64,000 bases of DNA from Tenodera sinensis. Taxonomy: Eukaryota; Arthropoda; Insecta; Mantodea; Mantidae. Below the pieces are notes generated by a model that did no database searches, was not told the DNA's origin, and was given only the letters and a program-made list of their open reading frames with translations. The position numbers and the translations under genes are program-made. This document shows, one piece after another, positions 49,486 to 60,897 of the stretch. The DNA is taken from positions 67,868,287 to 67,932,286 of the forward strand of contig CM060965.1 in the NCBI GenBank assembly GCA_030765045.1, read 5' to 3'. Position 1 is the first letter of the stretch; every line of letters begins with the position of its first letter.

Positions 49486-51671
49486 GTGATAAGCAGGGCG
49501 CGGATTCTGATGAAATGTCATCTTTTTTCCTTTTTGGTAATTTTTCTCTATTTTAACGTTTTAGGTCATTTTTAAATATTTTAAGGCATTTTCCGGTCAT
49601 TTTTAAAACATATTGGGACATTAATAATTTTTAAATTGCGTCATCTCTTGCAATGACCTGAGTCTTGACCGCGTGGGCCCCGATTAGGTTAAATTCGTCA
49701 TGGGAGACTTCCCCTTCTCATTGCCTCTCACTGCTTGGAGTTGAAGCCAATGTTTTGTTTCAATTGCGTCATCTCTTGCAGTGAGACAACTCTTGACCGC
49801 GAGAGCTCCATTTGTCGTAGGGGATTTCCCTTTTTCATTGCCTCGCACTTCTTGGAGTTGCAACTGTGCACATGGGTCAGTGAACTAGCCGATTTGTAAC
49901 AGTGTAGTTGTGCATCTAGGTGTGCCATACAATTATGCCAAAAGTGAAGCCCAGTGTTGCAACAAGATTAAAGAATATTGTAAACGAGTTTGGGGAAGAA
50001 GTATTTTCTACAGATGGTTCCATATTGTTTTGTAAGCCTTGTGGAATTAAGATAGCAGCTGAGAAACGATTTACAGTGCAGCAGCATATCAGACGTGATA
50101 AACATAAGCGGGCAGTGGAAAACTCTAAGAAGCGCAATAATGTGCAAATGCTGATTTCTGAGAGTGTAGGATCAAATGTTGGCACAGGTTCCAAGCTTTT
50201 TAAGGAGTTATGTGCCGTGTTTGTGTCTGCAAATATTCCTCTAAAAAAGCTAAGTAACGCTAAGCTGAAAAACTTTCTGGAACATCACATGGGGCGCTGT
50301 TCATCGGACGAGTCAACATTAAGAAAGAATTACATTCCATTGTGCTACGAAGAAACTATGCGAAATGTAAGAGAGTACGTCACAGGAAAGAAAATATATG
50401 TCTCCATTGATGAAAGCACGGACAGTGAAGGTCGGTTCGTAGCCAATGTAATAGTAGGGACGCTAGAGCTGAATAGACCAGGTAACATATTTTTGCTAAC
50501 TTCTGAAGTGTTAAAGAAAGTAAATCATTCAAGCGTATGTATTCTGTTCGCTAATTCCATGTCATTGCTTTGGCCGAATGGGATCCAGTGTGAGGACGTG
50601 CTGCTTTTTATTACTGATGCCGCCCCTTATATGGTTAAAGCAGCAAAATCAATCTTATCCACGAATGATACATGCAACCTGTTTGGCACATGCCTTACAC
50701 AGAATGGTGGAAGAAGTGAGGTCATACTTTCTGCAAGTAGATGCACTTATTTCAAATACTAAAAAGATATTTGTCAAATCCCCCGCACGCAGAGAAAATT
50801 TCAAATCTCATTTCTTTGGTGTTCCGTTACCTCCACAACCAGTAATAACATGATGGGGCTCATGGCTACAAGCTTGTTTTTATTTTTGTGAACATTTTCA
50901 AACAGTGAAAGAGGGGCAGTTAGCTTATATCAAGTTAAACTTTGGTTGTTTACCATCTATAATTCAAAATCTTCAAGAAAGGGGCATTGGACTAGACAAG
51001 GCTATAGCTTTGGTTAAAAAAGTTGAAGATACATTGAACATCGTGGCTGGTGAAATTGGCAAGAAGATTCTAAAGAAATTTACAAATGTGTTAGAAAAAA
51101 ATCCAGGATACAAAACTCTTTGCACAATAGTTAAAGTACTTCTAGGGGAAAGTTTTAAATCTGTGGAGATACAAGAGGAATTGACACCCAGTGACTTGTC
51201 ACTATTCAAATATGTTCCTGTAGTAAGTGCAGAAGTGGAAAGAAGTTTCTCGATGTACAACAATGTCCTTGCCGACAACCGTCGTTCCTTCACATTCAAG
51301 AATCTTCGAATGTACACGGTTATTTACTGCAATGGAATGGACAGCTGTTAATTTAAGGTATAATTTTAATTTTTCATAATAAATATATTTTAGGTATAGG
51401 TACTCAATTTTATTGCTAGTTAATTCGTGAATTTTGTTCTTATTTTATATTATACTTTTTAATGTTGAAAATTAATTATATACGCATATTAATTCAATAC
51501 TCTTTAATTTATAATTATAATTTATAACTTTTGATTAGTAACTGTTAGGAAAGTCAATCTTTAGGTCATTTTTTTAAGATGATTAGGTCATTTTCACTGA
51601 ATTTTTAAGTCATTTTATCGGTCATTTTTCAAGCATTTTTAGTTCATCAAAATCTGCCCCCTGGTGATAAG
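49486..51671 (+). mobile_element. hAT transposon with perfect 8-bp target duplication
   Basis: The element is 49494-51663. TSD GTGATAAG at 49486-49493 and 51664-51671. TIRs CAGGGCGCGGATTCTGATGA and CAGGGGGCAGATTTTGATGA. Confidence 0.92.
49932..51351 (+). pseudogene. hAT transposase (CGGBP1/BED-like), two frameshifts
   Basis: Likely start at ATG 49935 (MPKVKPSVATRLKNIV). BED-like finger FCKPCGIK then HIRRDKHKR at about 30-60. First catalytic block YVSIDESTDSEGRF at about 160; second block LLFITDAAPYMVKAA at about 232. A frameshift near 50680 moves to MVEEVRSYFLQVDALIS; a stop near 50853 breaks LTKWGTW-like text. The C-terminal hAT dimerisation motif is present: VSAEVERSFSMYNNVLADNR (51220-51280). 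Ends at TAA 51349-51351. The best preserved hAT protein here, yet inactive. Confidence 0.85.
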
Positions 51672-51744
51672 TAAGCAAAAACTCAACAGGAAAGATGGCA
51701 TCTCAACTGTTCTTTTAAAACAACATGCCATCAGCATATTAAAA

Positions 51745-52088
51745 AAATCTGATGTGATGCACTCACATGACTTTCTCTACTCTTGTACTAACCATTCTTA
51801 TAAACTCTTATACCTATACCTTCTTTGTGTTAGTTGAAATAAGTATTTGTACAAATTATCTTATTGCTTATTTCCTTGTACGTGAAAGGGGAATATTACA
51901 ATGCAGCAGGCTGTGAGCGATAGTCAAATCTTTTAAAGCTTTGAGATCCTGCTCTCTTTGCATGCTTAACATATAAAAAAATGAACAACGATCTTCCATT
52001 TCACGAAAGTTTTAAGTTTTCCAAAACTGACACAAATAACAAAGAATATCTCCGAAATGGTTCACTCTACAAAAAAATTTATTTGTAC
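51745..52088 (+). mobile_element. ACTTTCTCTACT repeat, left part (split copy)
   Basis: CACTCACATGACTTTCTCTA onward matches 7921-8240. It is interrupted by the microsatellite and LINE at 52089-53620 and resumes at 53620-53742, ending in CCAGTAGAGAAAGTAA. Confidence 0.7.
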
Positions 52089-52213
52089 ACACACACGCAC
52101 ACACGCACACACACGCACGCACGCACGCACGCGCCCACGCGCACACGCACACACACGCGCACACACACACACACACACACACACCCACACACACCCACAC
52201 ACACCCACCCACC

Positions 52214-52246
<33 letters not shown>
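52089..52246. repeat. (CA)n / (CGCA)n microsatellite
   Basis: Long CA-type run with CG and CCCA variants. It gives rise to several meaningless ORFs. Confidence 0.95.
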
Positions 52247-52249
52247 CTT

Positions 52250-53500
52250 ACGAACAATTTATAAAGGTGCGATACTTCCGATGCTGTTATATGGAGTGAA
52301 AGTGTGGAAAGAAGCTATTCTAAAAAGAAAGAATATGCTCTAATACCAGCGTGTACAAAGATTGATGAACATAAAAATTGCAAAAGCTTACCGAACAGTT
52401 TCATATGAAGCGCCCTGCGTTGAAGAAGCCCCGAAACTGACCGAGTGGCCTCATCCTGCAGATAGAATGAGTGTTCAAGAAGCACAACACAGAAATTTAC
52501 ACTGACAGGAGCAAGATAAACGAAAAAATTGGAGCAGCCGCAGTCATTTTTCTAAATGGAGAACCAGTTAAAAAATTAAAATATCAACTTAGCGCCCATT
52601 GCTCAAACAATCAAGCTGAACAGATAGCTATTCTACAGGCTCTTATAGAGCTAGAAAGTAACAAAGAACTCAATGTAGGAGAGAAATTAGGTGTAGTGTA
52701 CACCGACAGTCAGATTACAGTAGATCTTCTCAAGACCAGCCAAATTCGGAACAGCTTAATAGAAGAAATAAAGGCTAAAATTAAGAAACTACAAGAAAAT
52801 GGATGGACATTACACATAAAATGGGTAAAGGCCCACGTGGGGCTACGTGGTAACGAACTAGCAGATAAATTAGCAAAAGAAGCCGCGCAAGAAGATAACA
52901 GAGAGATGATCTACAACAAGATCCCAAGAAGCTACATCATCAAGGAAGCAGCGGAGAGAGCACTACATACTTGGCAACAACAATGGGACTTAACCTCAAA
53001 AGGAAGAACCACCAAAATGTTTTTTCCCTTGGTGCAAGAATGCCTAAAACAGAAGATACCATTAAATGGACAAGTTACAGCAATGTTAACAGGCCATGGA
53101 AAAACCAGAGAATACTATCATCGGTTCAAGATAGCGGAAAGTGCCTTGTGTAAGTGTCAAAATCAGAACCAAAATGTAAACCACTTAATATATGAGTGTT
53201 CTCTATTAGATACTGAAAGACAAAAACTAAAACAAAGTATTATAAACAAAGGTGGACAGTGGCCGGTAACAAACAATGAACTGGGAAACAAATACCTTAA
53301 GGAATTTATATATTTCATAAACAATATAGATTTTGACAAACTATAACGAACATTGCAAATAACATAATCAGCCAAATAGTTTAACTTATAAACAATTGTA
53401 ACTTTGTTAATTAACATATTGTAATATCTAAAACTATACAGATGTAAGAAAAAGCATGTAATATTACTAAGTAATGGGGCATGCTGTATATTAACAATAA
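52250..53500 (+). mobile_element. 5'-truncated LINE carrying an RNase H domain
   Basis: Begins in the RT thumb (KGAILPMLLYGVKVWKEAI, then YQRVQRLMNIKIAKAYRTVS), shifts frame near 52345 and 52490, then continues as an open RNase H frame to TAA near 53346. An A-rich end (AATAAATAAAAAAAAA) adjoins the CA run. A different LINE family from the one at 31740. Confidence 0.8.
52471..53346 (+). CDS. LINE RNase H and C-terminal domain
   Basis: 291-residue open frame (no true ATG at its 5' end). RNase H blocks: IYTDRSKINEKIGAAAV (the usual YTDGS has Arg for Gly), NNQAEQIAILQALIEL, VVYTDSQITVDLL, VKAHVGLRGNELADKLAKEA. The acidic residues D, E, D, D are present. A Cys-His segment near the C-terminus (CKCQNQNQNVNHLIYEC) matches LINE C-termini. 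Likely a remnant, not an independent gene. Confidence 0.8.
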   Translation: MFKKHNTEIYTDRSKINEKIGAAAVIFLNGEPVKKLKYQLSAHCSNNQAEQIAILQALIELESNKELNVGEKLGVVYTDSQITVDLLKTSQIRNSLIEEIKAKIKKLQENGWTLHIKWVKAHVGLRGNELADKLAKEAAQEDNREMIYNKIPRSYIIKEAAERALHTWQQQWDLTSKGRTTKMFFPLVQECLKQKIPLNGQVTAMLTGHGKTREYYHRFKIAESALCKCQNQNQNVNHLIYECSLLDTERQKLKQSIINKGGQWPVTNNELGNKYLKEFIYFINNIDFDKL

Positions 53501-53510
53501 ATAAAAAAAA

Positions 53511-53621
<111 letters not shown>

Positions 53622-53776
53622 TTTTCTAAAAATGCTTTTTTTAGATTCGGGGGTCTCAAAACATATTTCCGGTGAAATCTCAAAATTGAATTTTTGGGTG
53701 GAATACAATACTTCCTTCTACTTACCAGTAGAGAAAGTAAAAATTAGAATTAATCATTGCAAATATAAATTCAGGT

Positions 53777-53861
53777 ACATACCTTAACTAAGGAAAATGA
53801 ACCTATTAACAGTGAAGCAACAAGATTCTAAAGTAAGAACAAATTAGAACATACCTTAACT
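53777..53861 (-). mobile_element. Foldback short element, truncated copy 4
   Basis: A 59-bp insert (53790-53848) flanked by ACATACCTTAACT at 53777-53789 and 53849-53861. It contains only the conserved tail (CTATTAACAGTGAAGCAACA) and the beginning of one arm (GTAAGAACAAATTAG). The arm-side end is missing. Confidence 0.8.
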
Positions 53862-53879
53862 GTTTAAAATATTCTACTG

Positions 53880-54147
53880 AAAAAAAATCTGGTGTGTTGC
53901 ACTCGCATGACTTTCTCTACTCTTGTACTAGCCATTCTTACAAATGCTTATTCCTGTATCTTTTCCGTGTTAGTTGACATAAACATTTGCAGAAATTATC
54001 TTATTGTTTATTTCTTTGTAGGTGCAAGGGGAATATAAGAATACAGTAGGCTTTGAGCGATTGTTAAATCTTGTAACAGTTTCAAATTCCATTCTCCTTG
54101 CACGGTTAACATATACAAAAATTAGTAGCAATGTTCCATTTTACAGA
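53880..54147 (+). mobile_element. ACTTTCTCTACT repeat, 5' part
   Basis: GACTTTCTCTACTCTTGTAC to about 54147 matches 7928-8190. It ends where the reverse-oriented 0.5-kb retroposon begins. Confidence 0.65.
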
Positions 54148-54685
54148 AGTATTGTTGTTGTTAGCTAACGCTGGATTTCTGACAATGAAGTCATTAATCC
54201 TCCTGCTCTCCAATATTTTTCAATAAATATTGAAGAGGCTTAGCAATAAATGTAACCGCTTTTTAGAGAGCACCATATTTTTATGTTTTGGCGGTCACAT
54301 TGCTCTCTCACAACCCCTAGAACACCTGTCGTTGGTTTACGGGTCTCACCAACCTGACCGGAAGAGTTATCAAAATAAATTCACTGACCATATCCTCTGA
54401 TTACCAATCAGAGGACGTATTACATGCCATGACAGGTCAGCATGTTAGGGGTTAAGGTTTTATAGAGAAATTAGAGAAATGGGGAGGTTGGAAAAATAAA
54501 GACTCCCTAGCCCTCAGGAACCCTAATAGCATTGGGGTCGGAAGAGAACAAGAGATGACCAAGGTAAGGTCAGATAGAAAAGTTACAGTGAGGAGCAAAA
54601 CACCAGTAAGTGGAAGTAATGTTCTGCACAGCTTGAGTACCTTGTGGTCGCTATTCACATATCCCCTAGACACAGACCCCTGAGT
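54148..54685 (-). mobile_element. 0.5-kb retroposon sharing the LINE 3' tail, copy 2
   Basis: Minus-strand copy, starting (minus) AGGGGTCTGTGTCTAGGGGA at about 54680 and ending GTTAGCTAACGCTGGATTTC (complement of the tail) near 54150. Confidence 0.8.
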
Positions 54686-54686
54686 A

Positions 54687-56830
54687 ATGGGTCATAAAAA
54701 TGTCAAGGACAGCAAAGAAAAAAATAGCATACCTATCATATACAACAATAAAATCTTAACAAATGATGCAGTCATAGCTGAAACCTTCAATAAATATTAT
54801 GATAATTCATATAAAGTAACAAGAAATATTGAAAAGGAACATAAGCAATTTAAGAAAGATTTAAAACAAAATAGAGAAAGTGGATCGCATACTAAACACA
54901 ATATGTTTTTTTCAAAATTTTAATATGCAAGAATGAACATTGCAATTAATAAAACAAAAAGTCTCCTGGACCAGGTCATATATCTCCAGAGTTCATAAAA
55001 AAAACCTTGGAAAAACAGCAAAACAACAACTACTGAAACTCCACAATCTATCCTAGAAAACCACAGTACCTGCTGAATGGCGAAAAGCAATAATTGTCCT
55101 ACTCTTGAAGAAAGATAAAACAGCATCAGAAATAAAAAATTATAGACCAATACTCTTACTAGCATAATAGCAAAACTGATGGAAACAATGGTGTCAAATA
55201 GGTAAAATTGGTTTCTAGAATCATAAAATTTAATTTCCCCATGTAAAGCTAGATTTAGAGAGCTCCACTCTACAAATGAACAAGTCTTACTTCCTAGTCA
55301 CGAAATCAAAGACTCCTTCAATAGAAAAGAAGATAATGTATCAGTTTCTATTATTTTCCAAAGTGCATATGATTCTATATGCAGCACAAAACTACTAAAG
55401 AAAGTAAAAAAAATAGGGATACAAGGTCCAACGTTTTCATTGCTATGTCATTTCTTAACCCAATGCTTTATTGCTACCGGATATGGAAGGAATATATTGA
55501 AATATAAACAAGTACACTGTGGCTTACCACAAGGGGCAGTGCTCAGCACAACACTTAATATTTTTATTAACGATCTGCCACAACAAATACAAGAATCAGG
55601 TGTGAAGGCTGCACTATTTGCCGATGACTTAAGAATGTGGACTTCAAAACCAAGAAAGAAAAGCATGATAGTAGAACATACCATGCGACAATCTTTAACC
55701 AACCTACAAAAGTGGACAAAAGAATATTTAATGACTGTTAATACAACAAAATCAAACTACCAAATCTTTTCACTAAGGAAGAAACCATTAAAAATAAAAA
55801 TAAATTTTGAGGGTCAACAATTACCAGAAACAAAGGAAGCAAAGTATTTGGGAGTTATATTTGATAACAAACTTACATGGACCAAATAAATAGAAAATGT
55901 AATATAAAGAGCAAAAGGGCACCTTTCACTGTTAGAACATCTGACAGGATTGAAGTGGGGATGTTCCAGAGCAACTCTTAACATGACTTACAATGTGTAT
56001 ATAAAGCCATTATTTATTTACTGCTGTGAAGTTCTTGAAACAGCAAATAAAAAAATAAAAAAAAAAATAAAAAAAGTTCAAAATGTTTTAAAACCAAAGT
56101 CTGGGACTAATTACAAGTGCCATTGAAACCATACCAATACCAGCTATGGAAATACTAACCAACCAATATCTCACTGAATATGAAACAGAGAAAACAGCTC
56201 TCATTCAGTACGAAAAGTTGATCAGACTCCCATTCAATATATGGAACATGAGAAATTTTACACATGCACTAAGGCTCAAGAGAGCTTTCTTTCCAAAATT
56301 CAAGACATCAAGAAGAATGTATATCTTCCTAATTCAAAGGAAAACTTCATATATAAAGTTAATCCGACACAAACATTAGACCTTTACACCTGGCAGAAGT
56401 TAAGAAAAGTGATATGCCAACTAGTGTTCTAAAATTATTGGCGTTAGAGACAATCAATACTAAATTTTCAGAACATGAATGGCTCCATATTTATACTGAT
56501 GGATCACTGATATCAAACCGAGATGGAGTAGGGCCTGGAGTCATGTGTCACCTCTTTTCCTATTACAAATCTTTAAGTTATGGAACTACAAACTTCAATG
56601 GAGAATTATTATTTATTTATGCCAACAAACTTACTGTTGGTGTTTTTAGAGCATCCGCCCGGCAAGCGGAAGGTCTGTGGTTCAAATCCCAGTTGTGGCA
56701 TTGAATTTTTAAGTTCCAGTTCTACCTCTTATTCAATGGAGAAATTGAAGCAATTCGAATGGCCCTACAAAACCTTTGGTACAGAATTTCACATTTTCAT
56801 CAAGCAGTTATTCTCTTATACAGAATATAT
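54687..56830 (+). pseudogene. RNase H LINE, long decayed copy
   Basis: Pieces in order: linker IPIIYNNKILTNDAVIAETF (54740-54800), RT fingers and palm (PQQIQESGVKAALFADDL at about 55575-55630), thumb (GLKWGCSRATLNMTYNVYIK region, about 55950-56010), connection (EILTNQYLTEYETEKTALIQ, 56146), and RNase H start (LHIYTDGSLISNRDG, 56485-56530). Many frameshifts. A SINE splits the RNase H at 56606-56731, after which EIEAIRMALQNL continues. Same family as 31740-34140. Confidence 0.8.
56594..56743 (-). mobile_element. tRNA-like SINE with antisense 5' arm inside the LINE
   Basis: Insert 56606-56731 flanked by TTCAATGGAGAA at 56594-56605 and 56732-56743. On the minus strand: antisense tRNA 3' half and anticodon arm (AAGAGGTAGAACTGGAACTT), then directly the 3' tail (CACCAACAGTAAGTTTGTTG, ATAAATAAATAATAA). 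The target duplication splits the LINE RNase H codons NFNGE. Confidence 0.85.
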
Positions 56831-56855
56831 AGAACAGAACTTATACAGAAGTATA

Positions 56856-57150
56856 AGTTCTCCAAAACTTACACAAATAACGAGGAATATCTCCAAAATG
56901 GTTCACTCTACAATTTAAACATAAATTGTGTGTTTTAGCAAGATCTACATTTAATGCTATGATCCAGCAGAAATGAATGAAGAACACTTGAAGGCCTGTG
57001 AAGCATTAAGATCAGAAGAAACTACAGTTCAAAAGTATTGGAAAGCACGAATGCTAATGGCTTCATTGCCAGATGCAAGGCACTAGAAAACAACAACAAC
57101 AACATTTAATGACTTCATTGTCAGAAATCCAGCATTAGCTAACAACAACA
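56856..57150 (+). mobile_element. Patchwork of a repeat fragment and two LINE 3' tails
   Basis: 56856-56955 matches the ACTTTCTCTACT repeat (AATATCTCCAAAATGGTTCAC). 56960-57090 encodes a LINE C-terminus (AEMNEEHLKACEALRSEE, then KYWKARMLMASLPDARH) and ends in (AAC)n. 57105-57150 is another, very short LINE tail (TTAATGACTTCATTGTCAGA to GCTAACAACAAC). Confidence 0.65.
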
Positions 57151-57154
57151 TTTT

Positions 57155-57690
57155 TTGCTCCACCTTGGTTTGATATCAGTGATCTATTAGTATAAATATG
57201 GAGCCATTCATGTTCCAGAAATTTAGTATGGATTGGCTCTAATGCCAATAATTTTAGAGCACTAGTTGGAGTATCAGTTTTCTTAATTCTTCTGTCATGT
57301 GTAAATATGTGATGTCTCATGTTTGTGTCAGATTGACTTTATATATGAAGTTTTTCCTGTGAATTAGAAAGGTCTACTTTTTCTTGAGCTCTTAAATTGT
57401 GAAAAAAAGCTCTCCTGAGTCTTTAGTGTATCTGTAAAATTTCTCTTGTTCCATGTATTGAATAGGAGTCTGATCAACTTCTCGTGTTGAATAAGAGCTG
57501 TTTTTTCTATTTCATATTCAATGGGGTATTGGTTGGCTAGTATTTCCATAGCTGGTATTGGTGTGCTTTTGATAACACTTATAATTAATCTCAGACTTTG
57601 GTTTTGAAAGATTTGAATTTCTTTTTGTATTTGTTGTTATAAGAACTTTGCTGCAGTAAGTAAATAATGGCTTTATATATACAAAAAATG
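57155..57690 (-). pseudogene. RNase H LINE fragment (middle part)
   Basis: Minus strand: MEILANQYPIEYEIEKTALI (57549) and LKLLALEPIHTKFLEHEW, then LHIYTNRSLISNQGG; matches 32480-33010. RNase H YTDGS is altered to YTNRS. Truncated at both ends. Confidence 0.75.
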
Positions 57691-57819
57691 TAGATCTCTT
57701 TCAAACACACAATTTGTCCAAATGAATTTTTTTGTGGAGTGAACCATTTAGGGGATATTCTTTTTATTTTTGCAAGTTTTATAATACTAATACTTTCCAG
57801 AAATGGAAGATTTTCATTC

Positions 57820-58470
57820 AGTTTTTTACCTTCTCTACTACGTATAGCAAATGGAGGAAATTTCGTATTCCACCAAAAAATTTGATGTCGAGATTTCACC
57901 GGAAATGTTTGAAGCCCCATGAATAAAAAAATACTAGTTTTAGAAAATGGTCTGTGTGTCAGTCTGTGGACAGCATAACTCTAAAAACAAAGTCAGTTAA
58001 AAACCAAAGTTGGTATTTAAGTTTAATGTCTTTCAAGGATGCGACACAAAGATATTAAAGCAAATTCCTTCATCCTGAACTACCGTTTATATGGAAAATT
58101 TTTTTAAAAATTTTGATTTTCTTGAAAATGGCTCTAATGATTTTGATTAAAATGCTATATGCTTAAGATATTTTTGTGGCTTTAGCCTATGCAGTACTAT
58201 TTACTCTTGATGACTTTTAAATAATTTGTAAACCGTAAGAGACAGACCATGTCTAAGATCTTGTTAAATTACACAATCATGTCCAAATGATTTTTTTTTA
58301 GAGTGAAGCGTTTTGGAAATATTCCTTTTTATTTGTGTGAGCTTTCCAATACCTATACTTATCTCAAATGGAAGGTGTAACTCACTTTTTTATATCTTAG
58401 TTGCACAAAGAAAATAGAATTTCAAAGCCTTCACTTAGCGACCAGCTTTAAAAGATTTGACTATTGCTCA
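57820..58470 (-). mobile_element. ACTTTCTCTACT repeat, minus-strand copy
   Basis: Starts (left) TTACCTTCTCTACTACGTAT, then CGTATTCCACCAAAAAATTT; ends near AGATTTGACTATTGCTCAGC, the complement of the 8070-8110 region. Confidence 0.65.
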
Positions 58471-58471
58471 G

Positions 58472-58605
58472 CTGGCTCCGTAGCGCAGTTGGTAGAGCAC
58501 CTGCCTGCTGTGCAAGGGGTTCTGGATTCCATTCCCAGCAGGGTAGGGGGGGAGGAATTTTTCTCCAGCTAGGATTATTCCTCATCCTTCCCTGAGTTTG
58601 AAGAC
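58472..58605 (+). mobile_element. tRNA-derived SINE (CTGGG family)
   Basis: A box GTAGCGCAGTTGGTAGAGC and B box-like CTGGATTCCATTCCCAG, body GGAATTTTTCTCCAGCTAGG to CATCCTTCCCTGAGTTTG. B box slightly decayed. Confidence 0.8.
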
Positions 58606-58829
58606 CGCTCCAGTGGTCCACCTCCATCCAACTCTATCCAGCGCTACTCTTTTCCAGTGGCTGCAGAGATGGTTGGACGGGCACAAACTGTTCCATCAAC
58701 ATGTGTTCGAAAAACTGCAGCAGCGACCTCAAGAAGGGTATTTGTGACAAGGTAACATGCGAGTGCACCACCAATTTCATAAAATCTGTCCAGTTATTCT
58801 TCTGTCAGTTCATTCTCCTTCTAAACTTT

Positions 58830-59135
58830 TACACAAAAATACAATTCTCTTCTACTGATGCTAACACATTGTAGTCTTTCATGATCTTATCATAACCTTG
58901 ACTCACTCCTTTCGCTGCCTTTCTTCACTTTCTCTGTCCTTCATACACAGATACACAGTTCTCTTTTACTGATGTTAACACAGTCTGCAGTCTCTCATGA
59001 TATTATCATAATCTTGATTCAGTCCTTTCGCTGTCTTTCTTCACTTTCTCTGTCTCTCATCCATTACTTACACAAACACACAGTTGTCTTTTACTGATCA
59101 TAGTACAGTCTACAGTCTTTCAGGACATTACAACT
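58830..59135. repeat. Minisatellite of ~120 bp, 2.5 copies
   Basis: Units share CTTTTACTGATGTTAACACA, then CCTTTCGCTGTCTTTCTTCA and CTTTCTCTGTC. Starts at about 58840, 58956 and 59076. Confidence 0.7.
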
Positions 59136-59446
59136 TACACTGAATCGTCTGAAATCAAAACCGGTCAAGTCACAAAATATGTTTTTTTTTTTTCAGTATT
59201 CATTAAAAACTTCTGCAGACAAACCAATGAAAGTTAATAATATTTTTGTTTCAGTTTTATTAGGTTCCATATGATGGGTTCATGTTGTGTTAACATGGAA
59301 AATCATATTAATGATTTACTATATTTTTTCAAAATTTTAAGTTTCAGTTGGCCAGTTTTGTTGCAGACAGACAGTTTTTAAATTCTAAATCTTTCAAATA
59401 AGAAAGACTTTATTTCAATGAGTACCCAACATCAATAAAAATACTC

Positions 59447-59995
59447 AGGGGTCTGTGTCTAGGGGATATGTGAATAGCAACCACAAGGTACCCAAGCTGA
59501 GCAGAATATTACTTCCACTTAATGGTGTTTTGCTCCTCACTGTAACTTTTCTATCTGACCTTACCTTGGTCATCTCTTGTTCTCTTCCGACCCCGATGCT
59601 ATTAGGGTTCCCAAGGGCTAGGGAGTCTTTATTTTTCCAACCTTTCCATTTCTCTAATTTCTCTATAAAGTCTTAACCCCAACATGCTGACCTGTCATGG
59701 CATGTAATACGTCCTCTGATTGGTAATCAGAGGATATGGTCGGTGAATTTATTTTGATAACTCTCCCGGTCAGGTTGGTGAGACCCGTAAACCAACGACA
59801 GGTGTGATCCTCCAGACATTCTGGGGGTTGTGAGAGAGCGATGTGACTGTCAAAGCATAAAAATATGGTGCTCTCTAAAAAACGGTTACCATTACTGCTA
59901 TTGCTCTCTTCAATATCATTGTGAAAAATATTCGAGAGCAAGAGGATTAATGACTTCATTGTCAGAAATCCAGCATTAGCTAACAACAACAACAT
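59447..59995 (+). mobile_element. 0.5-kb retroposon sharing the LINE 3' tail, copy 3
   Basis: Starts AGGGGTCTGTGTCTAGGGGA and ends GCTAACAACAACAACA. The minus-strand ORF here (59663-59995) is a by-product and recurs in the other copies with changes. Confidence 0.8.
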
Positions 59996-59999
59996 TTTT

Positions 60000-60533
60000 T
60001 TTATAGTAAGATTTGCTCTATCTCTTACGGTTTACAAGTTATTCAAAAGTCATCCAGAGTAAATAGGACTTCATGGGCTACAGCCTGAAAATTCAAGATA
60101 AACATTTCATTTGTCATAAAAATATCTCAAACATATGGCATTTTAATCAAAATCGTTAGATGGCATTTTATTCAAAATCGTTAGAGCCATTTTCAAGAAA
60201 ATCAAACTTTTCTAAAAATTTTCCATGTAAAGGGTAGTTTAGGGTAGAGGAATTTTCTTCAAAATCTTCATGCCGCATCCTTGAAAGAAATTAAACTTGA
60301 ATACCAACTTTGGTTTTCAACTGACTTTGTTTTTGCGTTATGCTGCCCACAGACTGACAGACACACATATACTCACACACACACACTCACACGGACCTTT
60401 TTCTAAAAATGCTTTGTTTTTTATTTTATTCAGGGGGCCTCAAAATATTATTTCCTGTGAAATCTCGACATCAAATTTTTGGGTGGAATACAATACTTCC
60501 TTTACTTTACTATACGTAGTAGAGAAAGTAAAA
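60000..60533 (+). mobile_element. ACTTTCTCTACT repeat, 3' part
   Basis: From TCTCTTACGGTTTACAAGTT to CGTAGTAGAGAAAGTAA; matches 8300-8674 and shows the complete 3' end without an insertion. Confidence 0.7.
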
Positions 60534-60536
60534 ATG

Positions 60537-60880
60537 GTAATAAGCACCCAACAGAGAGCTATCATCCTATAACATTAGTTTCATCACTTAGAAAATAATG
60601 GGGGGAAAAAAAAAATCATTGCTAATCAAATCATACTCATGGAAAACAAGATCTTAAATAATTTTCAACACGGTTTTAGGAAAGCGAGATCAACGAAAGA
60701 TGTCAAGAAATAGTTGAATACTTTATTCACAATCTAGAAAATAGGGAACAAATCAGTTGCACGTTTATGGATCTAAGCAAGGTTTTCAATAACTTAGGCC
60801 ATGAAACATTATTAATTAAACTTTAGCAGTATGAAATTCATGGAGCAACATTTAAGCTACGTTTTTATGTGTTAAAATTA
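60537..60880 (+). pseudogene. LINE reverse transcriptase fragment (jockey/CR1-like)
   Basis: Reads, with frameshifts, NKHPTESYHPITLVSSLRK, MENKILNNFQHGFRKARSTK, and TFMDLSKVFNNLGHETLLI: RT fingers to the first palm Asp (FMDLSK). It may belong to the same family as 49260-49485. Confidence 0.7.
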
Positions 60881-60897
60881 CACATAAAAGTAATCAG

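Noticed and set aside
52012..52343. ORFs of Cys-Val, His-Thr or His-Ala repeats on both strands
   Set aside because: They are translations of the CA/CGCA microsatellite; the same applies at 13476-13560 and 53511-53680.
59663..59995. 110-residue minus-strand ORF also found at 63229-63576
   Set aside because: It lies inside the 0.5-kb retroposon and reads antisense to its LINE-derived tail. Conservation reflects repeat copying, not coding constraint.
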